A stretch of DNA of 64,000 bases from Tsukamurella spumae (GTDB taxonomy: Bacteria; Actinomycetota; Actinomycetes; Mycobacteriales; Mycobacteriaceae): assembly GCF_012396015.1 (NCBI RefSeq), contig NZ_JAAXOQ010000009.1, positions 98,117 to 162,116 of the forward strand. Reading direction: 5' to 3'. Both the position numbers and the translations under genes were made by a program. This document shows, piece after piece, positions 20,901-31,493 of the stretch (positions are counted from its first letter, which is position 1; each line of letters begins with the position of its first letter). The notes under the pieces were generated by a model. The model did no database searches. It worked only from the letters and a program-made list of their open reading frames with translations, and had not been told where the DNA came from.

Positions 20901-23900
20901 GGTGAGACCCACGTGGTGGTGGTCGGCGACGGCGAGCGAGCGGGCGTGCACGTCCGCGATGACGGTCGCGGCCGGGGTCGCCGGGGTGAAGCCCACGCGC
21001 ACCACGATGGTGTTGCCGAGCTGCCCGACCATGCGGCCGACGCCGTCGACCTCCGGCGGGCGGCCGGACACCGGACAGCCGAAGGTCACGTCCCGGCGGC
21101 CGGTGAGCCGCCCGAGCAGCACGCCCCATGCCGTGTGCAGCACCGAGGTCAGCGTCGCGCCCTGCGCGCGGGCCAGGGCCTCGACGCGCCGCGTGAGGTC
21201 GGCACCGAGGTCGGTGTACACGCGCTCCGCGGCCTGCGCCGGGCCCGCCGGCCGGGCGGGGACCAGGTGCGTCCCCGCGTCCAGGCCCTCGAGCTCGGAG
21301 CGCCACGCGGTCCGCGCCTCCTCGGCGTCGCGGCCCGCGAGCCATCGGAAGTACTCGCCCAGCGGCTCCGCGGCCGGGGCGACGGGGCCGCCGCCCAGTT
21401 CCGCGTAGAGCGCGAGCAGCGTGCGGCCCACGATCGGCATGGACCAGCCGTCGAGCAGGCTGTGGTGATTGGTGATCGCCAGGCGGTATTCCTCGCCGCC
21501 GGTGCGGCACAGGAGGAACCGGATCAGCGGCGGCTCGGCCGGATCGAAGGGCCGGGTCCGTTCGACGAGCGCCTCGGACTCGAAACGCTCGGGCGCGGAA
21601 CGCAGGTCGATGAACCGGAACTCCGGCGCCGTCTCCGTGGGGACCACCTGGACCACCTGATCGTCGGCGTCCCGGCCCTCGATCTGGGCGAGGTACGCCC
21701 GCAGCGCGGGCGTGCGCCGCAACAGTTCCTCGGCGGCCCGCCGCATCCGATCGGGGTCGACGGTGCCCGACAGATGCGTCGCGGCCTGCACCACGTAGGC
21801 GTCGGCGTCGCCGTCGGCGGCGAGCATCGTCTGGTACGCCAGCCCCACCTGCAGCGGCGTCGCCGGCAGGACATCGGCGATCGCACGGTCGGCCTGCAAC
21901 ACGTCGAGCTCCGCCTGCGGGATCCGTACCAGCGGAACATCGGACGGCGTCAGCGCGCCCCGGCGTCCGCCGAGGGATCGCGCGTACGCCGCGAGCCCGT
22001 CGAGGGACCGGGCCCAGAGCTCCTGCAGCCGCTCGACGGTGCCCTCGGACACCGCACGCGATGCCGCCGTCCACTCCGTGCGCAGGCCGTCGCCCACGCG
22101 GAAGCAGTTGATCGCCAGTACCTGTTCGAGCGCCTTCGCGGACGGGTCGAGCAGACCGAACGGTTCCTCCTCGGGGAGTCGCCACCCGGCGTGGGGGGCG
22201 TCCGCGAAGCGGCCAAGGTAGTTCAGCACGAGGTCGGGAGCGGAGTTCTGCGCGCCGCCCGCGGTGGCGTCCGGCACGGCTCCGGTGCTGGGGAGCAGGC
22301 CGTGACCGATGCCGCCGTCGGGGATCGCGCGTTTGCACTCCTTCACCGCCCGCAGCAGCCGCCCCGCCGCGGAGCCGCCACGCAGCGCATCGGCGAGATC
22401 GCCGGCAGACGGATCGCCGCCCGCGGAGCCGTCGGCGACCGCATCGAGCGGGAGCCGCAGCGGGAACTCGGTGGTGAACCAGCCGACAGTGCGCGCCAGA
22501 TCCGCACCGGGCGTGAGCGGTTCGCGTCCGTGGCCCTCGACCGTCACCGTCGCGGCGGTGGGGACCGCGCCGCGCGCCCCGCGCGACCACGCGGCGACGG
22601 TGAGCGCGAGCGCCGCGAGGAGGACGTCGTCGACACCCGCGCGGAACGCTGCGGCCAGGTCGTCGAGCAGCGCCGTCGTGGCGGCCGCGGTCCCGGTGTG
22701 CGAGATCCGTGCGGTGGCGACCGTGTCGAGGTGCGGATCGAGGGGGCGGTCGCCGAGCCGGAACACCGCGGCATCCGCGGCCTCCCACAGCGCGGTCTCG
22801 GCGGGGCGCGGTGGGGTACCGGCGAGAGCCAGCGCGTGGCTGCGCCAGCTCGTGGCCGCGGGCGCGATCGTCGCCCCCGCGTAGGCGGCCTCCAGATCGG
22901 GCACCAGGATCCGCCACGAGACGCCGTCCACCACGAGGTGATGCGCAACGATCACGAGCCGATCCTCGTCGCCGCCGGTGCGGATGAGCTCGGCGACCAG
23001 CATCCGGCCGACCCGCGGGTCGAGCCGTGCGCCGAGGCGCTCCGCGACGGACCGGGGGTCGGCGGCACCGTCGGAGACGGTGAGCACCGGGGGCTCTCCC
23101 GAGCCCGAGGCGGGGACGGGCGGCACGACGAGCACGCCGTCGTCTCCGATCTGGAGCCGCAGGGCGTCGTGGACGCGCAAGGTCTCGTCGAACGCCGCGG
23201 CCAGGGCGGTCTCGGACAGGCCGGCGGGGACGCGCAGCGCGGTCCACTGCGCGTAGCCCGCGATGACGTCCAGGTCTGGAGCCGCCGCGAGGAGCGAGCG
23301 CACGATCGGCGGCGGCGGGACCTCGCCGAGGGGCTCGTCGGGCGGCGCGACCACGGCGTCCGAGGTGCGCTGCGCCGCGGCCGCGAGCGCGGCGAAGGTC
23401 CTGCCCGACAGGAACTCCCGCGGACGGATCTCCAGTCCCTCGGCGCGGAGCGCGCTGCACACGGTGATCGCCGAGATGCTGTCGCCGCCGATCGAGAACA
23501 GGTCGTCGTCGATCGACACCGATTCGAGGCCGAGGGCGGCCGCGACGACCGCGACCATGGTGCGCTCCGCGTCGGTGCGCGGTGCGCGGCCCTCGGAGCG
23601 CACCTGCGGCGCGGGCAGCGCGGCGCGGTCGAGCTTGCCGTTGATGGTGACGGGCAACTCGTCGAGCACGACGACCGCGCTGGGCACGAGGTGTTCCGGC
23701 AGCCTGTCCGCGAGGTCGGCGCGCACCGCGTCCGCGTCGACGGCGCCCGTCACGTAGCCGACGAGGCGGGGGCGACCGCCGTCGGACCGCACGATGACCG
23801 CGGCCGCGGTCACGCCCGGGACGTCGGCCAGGGCGGTCTCCGCCTCGCCGAGTTCGATCCGGTATCCCCGGATCTTGACCTGGTCGTCGCTGCGGCCGAG

Positions 23901-26612
23901 GAACTCGAGGCCCTGGGCAGCGCTCCAGCGCACCCGATCACCGGTCCGGTACATGCGGGACCCGGGTTCGCCGTGGGGATTCGCGACGAATCGCTCGGCC
24001 GTCGTGCCCGGCATGCCGAGATAGCCGCGAGCCAGGTGCGGGCCCGCGAGGTACAGCTCGCCGGTCTCGCCCTCGGGTACCGGTTCGAGGGCGCCGTCGA
24101 GCACCATCGCGGTGGTGCCGGCGACGGCTCGCCCGATGGTCGGCGCTGTGCCGGTGATCGGCGCGGCGGTCGCGTCGACGGCGGCCTCGGTGGGGCCGTA
24201 CAGGTTCAGCGCCGGGACCCCGCTGGCCGCGACGGTGCGCCACAGCGCGGGCGGCGTCGCCTCGCCGCCCAGGAGCAGCAGCGCCGGAGGGTGCGCGGAG
24301 GTCAGCAGCCCGGCGTCGAGCAGCGGCTGGACCATCGACGGGGTGGTGTCCACGACGTCGATGCGGTCGGCGGCGTACGCGGCCGCGAGCGCCTCGGCGT
24401 CGCGGCTGATCCCGGTGTCGTAGAGGTGCAGCTCGTGCCCGTCGAGCAGCCACAGCAGCTGGTCGAGGGAGGCGTCGAAGGAGAAGGAGTAGGTGTGCGC
24501 GGTCCGCAACCGTTCCTGCCGGGCGACGCCCTGGGCGGGGAGAGGGGACTCTGTGTGCGCGGTCCGCAACCGTCCCTGCGGTTCCTGCCGGGCGGCGTGG
24601 GGCTGCAGCGTGCGACGGTGGTGCCGCAGCAGACTCGCGAGCCCTCCGACGCGGCCGAGTACGCCCTTGGGGCGGCCCGTCGAACCGGAGGTGTAGATGA
24701 CGTACGCCAGGTGGTCGGGGTGGCGGGGCGCCGAGAGTTCGCGGGGTACCAGCGGATCCGCCGAAAGGGTGGACAGTTCCGCGGCGGCGCCGTCGAGGTC
24801 CAGGACCGGGACGTCGCCGCGCCAGGGCTCGCCCGCGTGCGCGGAATCCGTGAGGACGAGCGCGGGGCGGGCGTCGGCCACCAGGTCGCGCAGTCGCGCG
24901 TCGGGGTGGGCGAGGTCGAGGCACACGTAGGCGGCACCGGCGTCGAGGACCGCGAGCAGCGCGACGATCAGGTCGGCGGAACGGGGAAGCGCGATCGCGA
25001 CCACGTCGTCGGCGCCGACCCCACGGGCACGCAGGAGCCGCGCGAGGCGGTGCACACGGGCGGTGAGGTCGCCGGCCGTGAGACGTTCCGTGCCCGCGAC
25101 GAGGGCCGGGGCCGCCGGGTCGAGCGCCGCGAGTGCGTCGATCGCCGACGGCAGCGGCGCGTCGTCGGGTGTGTGCCAGGCGTGTAGCAGGGCCGCGGAT
25201 TCCGCGGCGCCGCGGAGCGGGACCTGTCCCACTGCCGGGCGATCGTCCGCGGTGAGTCCCTCGATCAAGGCCAGCATCGCGGCCATACGGCGGTCGACCC
25301 GGTCCTGGTCGGCCGCCCGGGAATCCACCTCGAAGCCGAGCAGAAGATCGTCGCCGGCCGGAATGACGCTGAGCCCGTAGTCCTCCGGCGGTCCGCCGGC
25401 GACATTGCGCATGACACCCGACGCCCCGCCGAACGTGAGCGTGAGGTCGAAGGCCTTGAGGTTGATGCCGCGGCCGTGCAGGATCGCGCCGGCCCCGGGT
25501 GCTCCGAGGTCGCGGGGGAGGTCCTCGCCACGGTAGCGCTGGTGAGTGCGCATCTCGCGCATGGCCTCCGCGACGCGTGCGCTCAACTCCGGCAGCGTGT
25601 CGCCGGCGTCCACGCGCACCCGCAGGGGCAGCACGTTGACCGCCATCGCCGGGGTGCGCAGCGCGACGGAGCCCGTGCGGCACATGAGGGGCAGGGCGAA
25701 GACCACGTCGGAGACGCCGGTGCTGCGCTGCAGGAACGCCGCGTAGCAGGCGATCATCGCCTCGCCCCAGGTGGTCCCGGACTCGCCGGCCACCTCGGCG
25801 AGGCGCTCGCGGGTTGCGGCGTCGACGATGCCGCGCGCGCTGAGGGTGCCGGCCGCGGCACCGTCGACCTCGCCGCGCGGCGGGATGTCCGGGAGCGGGG
25901 TGAGCCGGTCCCGCCAGTAGGCCCGGTCGGCGTCGTGCTGCTCACCCGCGCGGTACTGCGCGTCGTCGGCGATCAGCTCGGCGAAACTGCCGAAGGGGCT
26001 GGGCCGCAGGGGGGTCCCGTCGACGGCGGCGGTGTACCGCGCGGCCACGCGGCGCGAGAGCATGGCCGCGGAGTAGCCGTCGAAGACCAGGTGATGGCCG
26101 AGCTGGGTGTACCAGACCTCGTCCTCGGCGAGGACGAGCACGCGGTGCGCGAACAGCGGCCGGTCGGTCATCGCGCGGCACCGCGCCGCGATCCGCGCGC
26201 GCTCGGCGGTGACGGCGGCCTCCGCCGCGGCGTGCGGATCGCTCTCCCCGCGCAGGTCCAGGACCTCGGGCAGGGGAGTCGGCTCCGTCGAGATCCACTG
26301 CCGCGGACCGTCGGCGGTCTCGCGGATCCGCACCCGGAGGCTGTCCGCCTCGTCGACGGTGTCGGCGATCGCCCGGCGCAGCGCGGCACCGTCGATCGCG
26401 GGGCCCCCGCCGATCTCGATCACATCGCCCACCACGTAGAAGGGCGAGTCCGGCTCCAGGCGTTGGGCGTTCCAGATCCCCAGCTGTGCCGCGGTGAGCG
26501 GGAGCAGCGCCTCGGGGGAATCGGTCGCCGCGGCGGGTCCGCGACGATCCGGGGTCCGGTCGGGTTCCGTCGGGCCCGCATCGTGGGGAGCATCGAGATC
26601 GGCACGGGTCAC
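17922..26612 (-). CDS. Two-module siderophore NRPS (C-A-T-E-C-A-T) with a C-terminal TesB-type thioesterase domain
   Basis: 2896 residues from GTG 26612, overlapping the mbtH stop as GTGA. Domains by hand: C1 about 30-460 (HHLVFDG about 173); A1 about 490-990 ([11 protein letters not shown] about 640); T1 with GGDS about 1043; epimerase about 1100-1530 ([13 protein letters not shown] about 1223); C2 about 1560-1980 ([10 protein letters not shown] about 1715); A2 about 2000-2500 ([11 protein letters not shown] about 2179); T2 with GGDS about 2564; then 2612-2896, a complete TesB-like acyl-CoA thioesterase. That segment has [15 protein letters not shown] (Asp), [12 protein letters not shown] (Thr) and VTQEA (Gln), the three residues expected of a double-hotdog active site. 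No alpha/beta-hydrolase TE is present. C1 should accept dihydroxybenzoate from the aryl carrier, module 1 adds a D-residue, and module 2 another. Substrate codes were too uncertain to name the amino acids. A1 carries a 20-residue insertion. Confidence 0.93.
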   Translation of the reverse strand: MTRADLDAPHDAGPTEPDRTPDRRGPAAATDSPEALLPLTAAQLGIWNAQRLEPDSPFYVVGDVIEIGGGPAIDGAALRRAIADTVDEADSLRVRIRETADGPRQWISTEPTPLPEVLDLRGESDPHAAAEAAVTAERARIAARCRAMTDRPLFAHRVLVLAEDEVWYTQLGHHLVFDGYSAAMLSRRVAARYTAAVDGTPLRPSPFGSFAELIADDAQYRAGEQHDADRAYWRDRLTPLPDIPPRGEVDGAAAGTLSARGIVDAATRERLAEVAGESGTTWGEAMIACYAAFLQRSTGVSDVVFALPLMCRTGSVALRTPAMAVNVLPLRVRVDAGDTLPELSARVAEAMREMRTHQRYRGEDLPRDLGAPGAGAILHGRGINLKAFDLTLTFGGASGVMRNVAGGPPEDYGLSVIPAGDDLLLGFEVDSRAADQDRVDRRMAAMLALIEGLTADDRPAVGQVPLRGAAESAALLHAWHTPDDAPLPSAIDALAALDPAAPALVAGTERLTAGDLTARVHRLARLLRARGVGADDVVAIALPRSADLIVALLAVLDAGAAYVCLDLAHPDARLRDLVADARPALVLTDSAHAGEPWRGDVPVLDLDGAAAELSTLSADPLVPRELSAPRHPDHLAYVIYTSGSTGRPKGVLGRVGGLASLLRHHRRTLQPHAARQEPQGRLRTAHTESPLPAQGVARQERLRTAHTYSFSFDASLDQLLWLLDGHELHLYDTGISRDAEALAAAYAADRIDVVDTTPSMVQPLLDAGLLTSAHPPALLLLGGEATPPALWRTVAASGVPALNLYGPTEAAVDATAAPITGTAPTIGRAVAGTTAMVLDGALEPVPEGETGELYLAGPHLARGYLGMPGTTAERFVANPHGEPGSRMYRTGDRVRWSAAQGLEFLGRSDDQVKIRGYRIELGEAETALADVPGVTAAAVIVRSDGGRPRLVGYVTGAVDADAVRADLADRLPEHLVPSAVVVLDELPVTINGKLDRAALPAPQVRSEGRAPRTDAERTMVAVVAAALGLESVSIDDDLFSIGGDSISAITVCSALRAEGLEIRPREFLSGRTFAALAAAAQRTSDAVVAPPDEPLGEVPPPPIVRSLLAAAPDLDVIAGYAQWTALRVPAGLSETALAAAFDETLRVHDALRLQIGDDGVLVVPPVPASGSGEPPVLTVSDGAADPRSVAERLGARLDPRVGRMLVAELIRTGGDEDRLVIVAHHLVVDGVSWRILVPDLEAAYAGATIAPAATSWRSHALALAGTPPRPAETALWEAADAAVFRLGDRPLDPHLDTVATARISHTGTAAATTALLDDLAAAFRAGVDDVLLAALALTVAAWSRGARGAVPTAATVTVEGHGREPLTPGADLARTVGWFTTEFPLRLPLDAVADGSAGGDPSAGDLADALRGGSAAGRLLRAVKECKRAIPDGGIGHGLLPSTGAVPDATAGGAQNSAPDLVLNYLGRFADAPHAGWRLPEEEPFGLLDPSAKALEQVLAINCFRVGDGLRTEWTAASRAVSEGTVERLQELWARSLDGLAAYARSLGGRRGALTPSDVPLVRIPQAELDVLQADRAIADVLPATPLQVGLAYQTMLAADGDADAYVVQAATHLSGTVDPDRMRRAAEELLRRTPALRAYLAQIEGRDADDQVVQVVPTETAPEFRFIDLRSAPERFESEALVERTRPFDPAEPPLIRFLLCRTGGEEYRLAITNHHSLLDGWSMPIVGRTLLALYAELGGGPVAPAAEPLGEYFRWLAGRDAEEARTAWRSELEGLDAGTHLVPARPAGPAQAAERVYTDLGADLTRRVEALARAQGATLTSVLHTAWGVLLGRLTGRRDVTFGCPVSGRPPEVDGVGRMVGQLGNTIVVRVGFTPATPAATVIADVHARSLAVADHHHVGLTEITRLAGVGELFDTMVVTENFPMSDRHTESITAELDLTGVDIADATHYPLTLIVLPGETIRIGFGYRPELLDESVVRGYARWLTRLLESLVAAPDLPVGRLRHLPGDEERRVLDLGRVPSSHRRGPILDELAARTAETPDAEALVCRDRSLTFAELRGAVNTAARELIRRGVAPQDTVAVFAERDVEMTIALLAILTAGAVYLPLDPAHPAGRLQYMLDDAAPALVVTTGSVEIPAELAAERPVWHLAYEAGTVDPGDPAAARSRLTPDALAYVIYTSGTTGRPKGVAVPLRGLPDLISLQEEVVGMRRGERYLQFASTGFDVAVWQMLGPLLSGGTSVIAPDEVRLPGDELLDYIAEHRVTGVNLLPSFLAAMPDDRAVPDDVFFVVGAERLDPALARRWGEGRTALFNAYGPTEVTVNAVTWRYDPSDPGPLPIGRPDPDVDAYVLDDALLPVGVGVVGELYLAGTSVARGYLGRPDLTASAFTANPFGPSGSRMYRTGDRVCWREDGNLVFLGRVDHQVKIRGLRVELGEIETVLAQQDSVRAAAVLVRDDDATGKQRLVAYLVPSDGAVPDPDAIRAAAAQRLPDHMVPTAYVVLDRFPLGATGKLDRDALPAPAAASGGADRTPSTDAERALLPIFRDLLGDDTGMDDDFTDRGGDSLLSLQVVSRARRRGWTLSPRDVLEGRSVAGIARRAVPAARETGIEVSDFEDLLAVLHLADGEAPGVFFGRHPAKVGVHTFGGQILAQAIVAAGRTVDGLPLHAAHTHFVELGSVTADLVYRVVALRDTPSAANRQVTVEQDGRVVAVMTLAYQADAPDPLTHADPAPRVAPPESLPRIQESFAGRERELHALVDASHPIDMRFASDPVWVRRETETREGGNRVWMRADGALPDDQVVHDAALAWASDITVQDPIVMRHGLSWGYDRVAAATLNQSLWFHRPVRFDAFHLFATDSPVARRGRGLSTGHFYTRSGELVATVTQEAAVRRTHA
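24493..24573. repeat. Short direct repeat making a 20-residue insertion in NRPS adenylation domain 1
   Basis: A 21-bp segment at 24493-24513 recurs exactly at 24553-24573, a 60-bp offset that keeps frame. The protein shows RLRTAHT twice, between the A3 core and the FDAS block (about residues 680-706). Without the extra 20 residues the spacing would match A2 and other A domains. Confidence 0.85.
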
Positions 26613-26815
26613 GGGCGCAGAGCCTCCTGGAGTGAGAGCGGGCGCAGGTCGGTCCACGTGGTCTCGACGTGGGCGAGGCATTCGGCGCGGCCGGCCGGCC
26701 CGAACACCGGCCGCCAGCCGTCGGGCACCTCGGCGAACGCGGGCCACAGCGAGCGCTGGTCCTCGTGGTTGACGAGCACGAGGAATGCGCCGTCGGCCTC
26801 GTCGAACGGGTTCAT
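26609..26815 (-). CDS. mbtH: MbtH-like NRPS accessory protein
   Basis: 68 residues. The family signature is complete: [19 protein letters not shown] at the start, then [13 protein letters not shown] and [10 protein letters not shown]. MbtH proteins bind adenylation domains and are often needed for their solubility and activity. ATG 26815 overlaps the stop of the aryl carrier gene (ATGA), and the stop overlaps the NRPS start, so translation of the three is coupled. It should partner one or both A domains of the NRPS. Confidence 0.97.
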   Translation of the reverse strand: MNPFDEADGAFLVLVNHEDQRSLWPAFAEVPDGWRPVFGPAGRAECLAHVETTWTDLRPLSLQEALRP

Positions 26816-27048
26816 TCGGACAGTCCCAGCAGCGCCTGCCAGTGGCCCAGCTCCGGCTGCTCGGCGAGATCGGGGAACTCGACCGCGGCGCCGGCGGTGC
26901 GCCAGCGCTCGATGAGCGTCATCACTCGTACCGAATCCAGGCCCAGGTCGAACAGGTTGTCGTCGAGCGCGATCGACGACGGGTCGCTCTGCAGCAGCTC
27001 GGCGACGTCGGTGCGGACCTGCGCGGCGGTGAGGGTGGGGGCGGTCAT
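26812..27048 (-). CDS. Stand-alone aryl carrier protein for dihydroxybenzoate
   Basis: 78 residues from ATG 27048, with AGGAG upstream; ATG 27096 would add 16 residues without support. The phosphopantetheine site is [11 protein letters not shown] (Ser about 43), flanked by the [15 protein letters not shown] and ELGHWQALL helices typical of ArCP domains. In E. coli this domain is fused to the C-terminus of EntB; here the isochorismatase gene at 35764 encodes only 207 residues, so this small gene supplies the missing carrier. EntE should load 2,3-dihydroxybenzoate onto it, and the NRPS C1 domain should accept the acyl group. It is first in the leftward operon, just below an iron box. Confidence 0.9.
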   Translation of the reverse strand: MTAPTLTAAQVRTDVAELLQSDPSSIALDDNLFDLGLDSVRVMTLIERWRTAGAAVEFPDLAEQPELGHWQALLGLSE

Positions 27049-27098
27049 GAGTGAGTACTCCTGAAGGTCGGCGAAGGGTAGTGCATGCCTATCCAAAA

Positions 27099-27117
27099 CT
27101 AGGTTAGTCTACCCTGA
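27099..27117. promoter_or_regulatory. Iron box (DtxR/IdeR-type operator) in the divergent NRPS/binding-protein promoter
   Basis: CTAGGTTAGTCTACCCTGA matches 15 of 19 positions of the consensus TTAGGTTAGGCTAACCTAA by hand alignment. It is placed between the leftward aryl-carrier operon and the rightward binding-protein gene, so one bound repressor could control both under iron sufficiency. Confidence 0.75.
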
Positions 27118-27147
27118 CCTACGGACATCCTCGAAGAAAGGTCCCCC

Positions 27148-28128
27148 GTGAAGAGACAGTTCCGTATCATCGCCGCCCTTGCCTGTGCGGTCGCGTTGGT
27201 CGCCGGCTGTGGCGACTCCGGCGCGAAGGACGCGCCGGCGGACACCGCGACCCGCACGATCAGCACCGTCAAGGGCGAGGTCACCGTGCCCGTCGCGCCC
27301 AAGCGCGTGGTGCTGCTGAACTACTCCTTGGCGGGCTACGCCTTCGACCTCGGTCTGCCGATCGTTGCGATGACGCCGGAGGCGACCGACAAGACCAGCG
27401 TTCCCCGCGACGCATGGAAGGCGGACTTCGACAAGGCCGGAACGAAGTTCCTGCCCTGGCCCTCGACGGGCTTCGACATCGAGGCGATCACCGCCCAGAA
27501 GCCGGACCTGATCCTCGCGGGCGGTCTGGCCTTCCCGTTCAAGCAGGCCAGCGACAGCTACGACAAGCTGAGCAAGATCGCGCCCACGGTGCTCGTGGAC
27601 AACAAGCTCGACACCTGGCAGCAGCAGTTCAAGTGGATCGCGGACTCCTTCGGCAAGCCGGACGTCTACACGGACGCCGCGAAGCGCTACGACGCCCGCA
27701 TCGAGCAGGTCAAGGGCAACATCACGGTGCCGCCGAACCCGGTCTCGTTCCTGTCGATGACCGCCGACAAGCGGCCCTTCGTGCTCATCGAGAACCGCGG
27801 CCTGCCCGCTGAGTTCGCCCGCCTGGGCTTCACGACCGACCCGCTGTTCGCGAGCGGGAAGTACAAGCCCTATCAGGCCGGCGGCGACTCGTTCGAACTC
27901 AGCAGTGAGCTGCTGCCCTCGGTGATCACCCAGCCGACGGTGTTCATCATCGGCTTCAACCGCGACACCTTCGACGTGGCCAAGCTGCGCAGCGAGCCGG
28001 TGTACGCCGCGCTGCCCGCATTCACCACGAACCACGCCTACGACCTGCCGTACTGGGTGCAGCGTCCCGACTTCGACCGGGCGATGGACACGCTGGACGT
28101 GGTGGAGAAGACCTTCCGCAAGAAGTAG
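27148..28128 (+). CDS. Ferric-siderophore ABC transporter substrate-binding lipoprotein
   Basis: 326 residues from GTG 27148. Signal peptide with lipobox LVAGC (Cys about 22). The periplasmic-binding-protein fold of the FecB/FepB type is shown by KRVVLLNYSLAGYAFDLGLPIVAMTP (in two blocks, about 50-78), IEAITAQKPDLILAGG (about 112), and LSKIAPTVLVDN (about 143). It should capture the iron-loaded siderophore outside the membrane. It is followed 18 bp later by a siderophore-interacting reductase. No permease or ATPase gene accompanies it. Confidence 0.9.
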   Translation: MKRQFRIIAALACAVALVAGCGDSGAKDAPADTATRTISTVKGEVTVPVAPKRVVLLNYSLAGYAFDLGLPIVAMTPEATDKTSVPRDAWKADFDKAGTKFLPWPSTGFDIEAITAQKPDLILAGGLAFPFKQASDSYDKLSKIAPTVLVDNKLDTWQQQFKWIADSFGKPDVYTDAAKRYDARIEQVKGNITVPPNPVSFLSMTADKRPFVLIENRGLPAEFARLGFTTDPLFASGKYKPYQAGGDSFELSSELLPSVITQPTVFIIGFNRDTFDVAKLRSEPVYAALPAFTTNHAYDLPYWVQRPDFDRAMDTLDVVEKTFRKK

Positions 28129-28146
28129 GAAGAACGGAGTGCAAGC

Positions 28147-29043
28147 GTGAAGTGGAACGATTTCGTCCTCACCGTGACCGGCGTCTCGCAGGTCGCCCGG
28201 AACCTGCTGCGCCTCGAGTTCGAGGTCGGCGAGGGATCGGGCGGGGGCTACACCCCCATCGCCCCCGGGGACGAGTCCATCGCGTTCTACTTCTCGCCGG
28301 ACGGTGCCGAGCTGCGGGCCGTACCGTCGGACGATCCGAAGGCGCTGGGCGGCTGGGAGATCGGCGACGAGGCCCGTAGTCTCGGCCACCGCAACTACAC
28401 CGTGCGCAGCTACGACCCCGGCACCAGGCGGATGGTCGTGGACGTGGCCGAACACGGCCACGGCCCGGCCATCGACTGGTTCCGGGCGGCGCAGCCAGGC
28501 TGGCGGCTCCTCGCCGCCGGGCCGCGCTCCTGGTACGAGCCGCCCGGGGACGCTGTCCGGCACGTGCTCGCGGGCGACCTGGCGGCACTGCCCGCGCTCG
28601 CCCGGATCCTGGAGGACACCCCGGCGGGCATCGAGGTGACCGTGATCGCGGAGGTGTTGGACCGCAGCGAGATCGACTACCTGCCGCGCCGCCCGGGGAC
28701 CGAGATCATCGAGGCGATCGGGACCGGCAACGGCGCCGCGCCCAGCCGCCTGCCGGCGCTGCTGCGCACCGTCGACCTGCCGACCGACGCCTACCTCTGG
28801 CTCGCGGGAGAGGCGGCGGACACCCGCGCCGCCAAGAAGCACGTGCGCGGGCTGGGGTGGGTGCGGGACCGTGCCGATGTCGTCGGCTACTGGCGGTTCG
28901 ACGCCGAGGAGTGGACGAAACGGTTCGAAGCCGTGGGCGAGGACCGGCTCCGCGGCGTGTTCGCCGACGCCCTCGCTGCGGGACTCTCCCGCGACGAGGC
29001 GACGGATCTCTACGAACAGGCCCTTGAGGCCGCCGGGTTGTAG
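28147..29043 (+). CDS. Siderophore-interacting protein (flavin-dependent ferric-siderophore reductase)
   Basis: 298 residues from GTG 28147. The family layout is an FAD-binding barrel with NYTVRSYDPGTRRMVVDVAEHG (two blocks, about 83-104; the R-Y/S-Y flavin motif), then an NAD(P)-binding part with DLAALPALARILEDTP (about 148) and YLWLAGEAADTRAAKKHVR (about 217-235). It ends with a longer C-terminal helical tail than the second SIP. It should release iron from the imported siderophore by reduction in the cytoplasm. It is probably co-transcribed with the binding protein, and its stop is 5 bp from the stop of the convergent second binding-protein gene. Confidence 0.9.
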   Translation: MKWNDFVLTVTGVSQVARNLLRLEFEVGEGSGGGYTPIAPGDESIAFYFSPDGAELRAVPSDDPKALGGWEIGDEARSLGHRNYTVRSYDPGTRRMVVDVAEHGHGPAIDWFRAAQPGWRLLAAGPRSWYEPPGDAVRHVLAGDLAALPALARILEDTPAGIEVTVIAEVLDRSEIDYLPRRPGTEIIEAIGTGNGAAPSRLPALLRTVDLPTDAYLWLAGEAADTRAAKKHVRGLGWVRDRADVVGYWRFDAEEWTKRFEAVGEDRLRGVFADALAAGLSRDEATDLYEQALEAAGL

Positions 29044-29048
29044 CCGTG

Positions 29049-30077
29049 TCAGCGAACGGAGTCGACGGCGGCCTTGAGCAGCGGTGTGTAGCGCTCGAGC
29101 AGCCACGGCATGTTCAATGCGTTCGGCGAGCTCACGGCGAACACCAGTGGCGGATCGGTCAGTGGCACATAGGACTTGCGCTGCACCGCGGTCAGGCTCG
29201 CGAACACCGGGTTGGCCTCGACCGTCCGCTGGGTCTCGGGCGAGAGGTACCAGGCGGTGAGGACGTCCGCGTTGTACTGCGAGACCTTCTCCCAGCTGAC
29301 CGGCACCGCGAACTTGCCGGCCGGCGACTCCTCGCGGAGCTTCGCCAGGCCCGGCAGCGGGGTGAAGCCGAGGCCCTGCAGCAGCTGCACGCGCGGATCG
29401 GTGTCGAAGTACAGGTTCAGGCTGTCCGTGGTGGTGGCGCTGGCCGCCGCGACCGTCTTCCCCGCGAACTCCGGGTGCGCCGTCTTCGCCTCGCCGATGC
29501 GTCGATCCGTGTCGGTGACGAGCTGCTTCGCCTCGGCGTCGCGACCGAGCGCCTTGCCCACGATCGTGGTCTGATCCTGCCACGAGGTCTGCCAGGCGCG
29601 GCCCGGCTGCGCCACGGTGGGGGCGATCCGGCTCAGCTGCGCGTACTGGTCCGCGGTGAGCCCGGACTGCACCGACAGGATCACATCCGGCTTGAGCGCG
29701 GCGATCTCCTCGATCGGGATCGCCTTGCTGGTCTCCTGCAGCAGAACCGGTTTCGCGTCGCCCAGCCGGTCCTTGACCCAGGGCAGGATCCCGTCGACGG
29801 TGCCCGAGTCGGACTTCATGTCGCGCATGCCCACCGGAGTGACGCCGAGCGCGAGCGCAGCCTCGGTGCTGCCCCAGCCGAGGGTCACGACGCGCTGCGG
29901 CCGCTGCGTGATCTCGGCCGTGCCGAGCGAGCTGGTGATGCTGACGGGGAAGCCTGCGTCGTGCTGCGCGTGGTCCTCGCCGGCGGGGGTGGAGCCGCAC
30001 GCCGCGGTGCCCGCGAGAAGTGCTGCGGCAGTGGTGATGACCAGCGCCGATCGCGCGAGTCGGGGTCGGAAGAACAC
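29049..30077 (-). CDS. Second iron/siderophore ABC substrate-binding lipoprotein
   Basis: 342 residues from GTG 30077, chosen for the strong AGGAGAG site upstream; ATG 30110 would add 11 residues before the signal peptide. Lipobox is AACGS (TAACG), Cys about 27. The binding fold shows QRVVTLGWGSTEAALALGV (about 60-78), IEEIAALKPDVILSVQSGLT (about 125) and LSRIAPTV. The MRDMKSDSGT segment resembles FecB-like proteins for ferric-dicitrate or hydroxamate siderophores. It is only distantly similar to the first binding protein, which suggests a different ligand or state. Divergent from the N-hydroxylase gene, with an iron-box-like site between. Confidence 0.88.
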   Translation of the reverse strand: MFFRPRLARSALVITTAAALLAGTAACGSTPAGEDHAQHDAGFPVSITSSLGTAEITQRPQRVVTLGWGSTEAALALGVTPVGMRDMKSDSGTVDGILPWVKDRLGDAKPVLLQETSKAIPIEEIAALKPDVILSVQSGLTADQYAQLSRIAPTVAQPGRAWQTSWQDQTTIVGKALGRDAEAKQLVTDTDRRIGEAKTAHPEFAGKTVAAASATTTDSLNLYFDTDPRVQLLQGLGFTPLPGLAKLREESPAGKFAVPVSWEKVSQYNADVLTAWYLSPETQRTVEANPVFASLTAVQRKSYVPLTDPPLVFAVSSPNALNMPWLLERYTPLLKAAVDSVR

Positions 30078-30151
30078 GGTTTCTCTCCTGGTTCGTCGGG
30101 GCTGTGGCACTGGACACAGCGAGTGGATCGACTGGCGAACCGTACCGAATT

Positions 30152-30170
30152 TCAGGTATGCCTATCCTAT
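30152..30170. promoter_or_regulatory. Iron-box-like site in the second divergent promoter
   Basis: TCAGGTATGCCTATCCTAT matches 13 of 19 positions of the DtxR/IdeR consensus. It lies 27 bp upstream of the N-hydroxylase start and about 75 bp from the opposite lipoprotein start. It is weaker than the site at 27099. Confidence 0.55.
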
Positions 30171-30197
30171 CTAAGTTGGTCAGCACGAGGGAGACAC

Positions 30198-31493
30198 ATG
30201 GCACAGCAGCACGCGATCGTCGACGTGATCGGGATCGGGGCGGGCCCGTCCAACCTGGGCCTGGCCGCCGCCGTCGATGAGCGCAATCGCACCGGCCTGC
30301 CCCCGATCTCGATGACCGTGCTCGAACGCAAACCGTCCTTCGCGTGGCACCCCGGCATGCTGCTCGACGGTGCGACCATGCAGATCGCGTTCCTCAAGGA
30401 CTTGGTGACCCTGCGCAATCCACGCAGCCCGTTCACCTTCCTGAGCTACCTCGAGGCGCGAGGGCGGCTCGTGGACTTCATCAATCACCAGACCTTCTTC
30501 CCGACCAGGGTCGAGTTCACCGATTACCTCTCCTGGGTGGCCGAGACCGTCGCCGCGCGCATCGAGTACGGCACCACGGTCACCTCCGTCGAGCGGCTCG
30601 ACGGCATCGCCGTCGACGGTGCGCGGTGGCTCGTCCGGTACACCGGCCCGGACGGTGCGGGGGAACTGCGCGCCCGCTCCGTCGTCGTGGCGACGGGGCT
30701 GCGCGAGCGTGTTCCCGAGTGGGCCGAGACCGGACCCCGGCTGTTCCACAACCACCGACTGCTCGAGCACCTCGATGCCGCCGCGCTCGACCCCACGGCG
30801 CCGCACCGCTTCCTGGTGCTGGGCGGCGGTCAGAGTGCGGCGGAGGTCGCGCAGTACCTGCACCGCGGCTACCCGGAGGCCGTGGTGGAGTGCGCGTTCA
30901 ACTCCTACGGCTTCCAGCCCGCAGACGACAGCCCGTACGCCAACCGGGTGTTCGACCCGCAGGCCGTGGACGACTTCTACGACGCGCCGGCGGAGGTGCG
31001 CGCCGAGCTGATGACCCGGCACGCCACCACCAACTACGGCTGCGTCGACCTGGAGCTGATCAACGAGCTCTTCGCCGTCGAGTACCAGGAGAAGGTCACG
31101 GGGCGCCGCCGCCTGGTCATGCGCCCGGCGACCGCCGTGGTCTCCGCGGCACCGTCGGACACCGGGGTCCGCGTGGACCTGCACGACCGCCTCGCGGGCG
31201 TCACCGACACCGCCGACTACACGGCCGTCGTGTGCGCCACCGGTTTCCGTTCGATCGGCGTCTCCGACGTGCTCGCCGGATGGGACGTGGCGCCCGAGCG
31301 CCTGGGCGTCGGCCGCGACTACCGCCTCACCATCGACGGCGAGCCCGTCGCCGGCCTGTACGTGCAGGGTGCCACCGAATCCACCCACGGCCTCGGGTCG
31401 ACCTTGCTGTCGAACGTCGCCGTCCGCTCCGGCGAGATCCTCGACGGACTCGTCGCCGACACCGCCCTCACCACCGTCGCGAAGGGAGCATGA
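30198..31493 (+). CDS. Amino-acid N-hydroxylase (ornithine/lysine N-monooxygenase, SidA/IucD/PvdA type)
   Basis: 431 residues from ATG 30198, with GAGGGAGA upstream. The FAD motif is GIGAGPSNLGLAAAVDE (about 12-28), the NADPH motif VLGGGQSAAEVAQYLHRG (about 210-227), and the ATGFRS-type block VCATGFRSIGVSDVL (about 346). QIAFLKDLVTLRNPRSPFTFL (two blocks, about 59-79) is the substrate-side loop typical of the family. It would add a hydroxyl to the side-chain amine of ornithine or lysine. With the formyltransferase immediately downstream (4-bp overlap) this makes an N-formyl-N-hydroxy amine, a hydroxamate ligand. Ornithine is the likelier substrate but the sequence does not prove it. Confidence 0.93.
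   Translation: MAQQHAIVDVIGIGAGPSNLGLAAAVDERNRTGLPPISMTVLERKPSFAWHPGMLLDGATMQIAFLKDLVTLRNPRSPFTFLSYLEARGRLVDFINHQTFFPTRVEFTDYLSWVAETVAARIEYGTTVTSVERLDGIAVDGARWLVRYTGPDGAGELRARSVVVATGLRERVPEWAETGPRLFHNHRLLEHLDAAALDPTAPHRFLVLGGGQSAAEVAQYLHRGYPEAVVECAFNSYGFQPADDSPYANRVFDPQAVDDFYDAPAEVRAELMTRHATTNYGCVDLELINELFAVEYQEKVTGRRRLVMRPATAVVSAAPSDTGVRVDLHDRLAGVTDTADYTAVVCATGFRSIGVSDVLAGWDVAPERLGVGRDYRLTIDGEPVAGLYVQGATESTHGLGSTLLSNVAVRSGEILDGLVADTALTTVAKGA

Noticed and set aside
19341..25187. A 1948-codon open frame opposite the NRPS
   Set aside because: GC-rich codon bias leaves antisense frames open. The translation is a low-complexity mix of R, G, A and H with no domain, while the opposite strand encodes a coherent NRPS.
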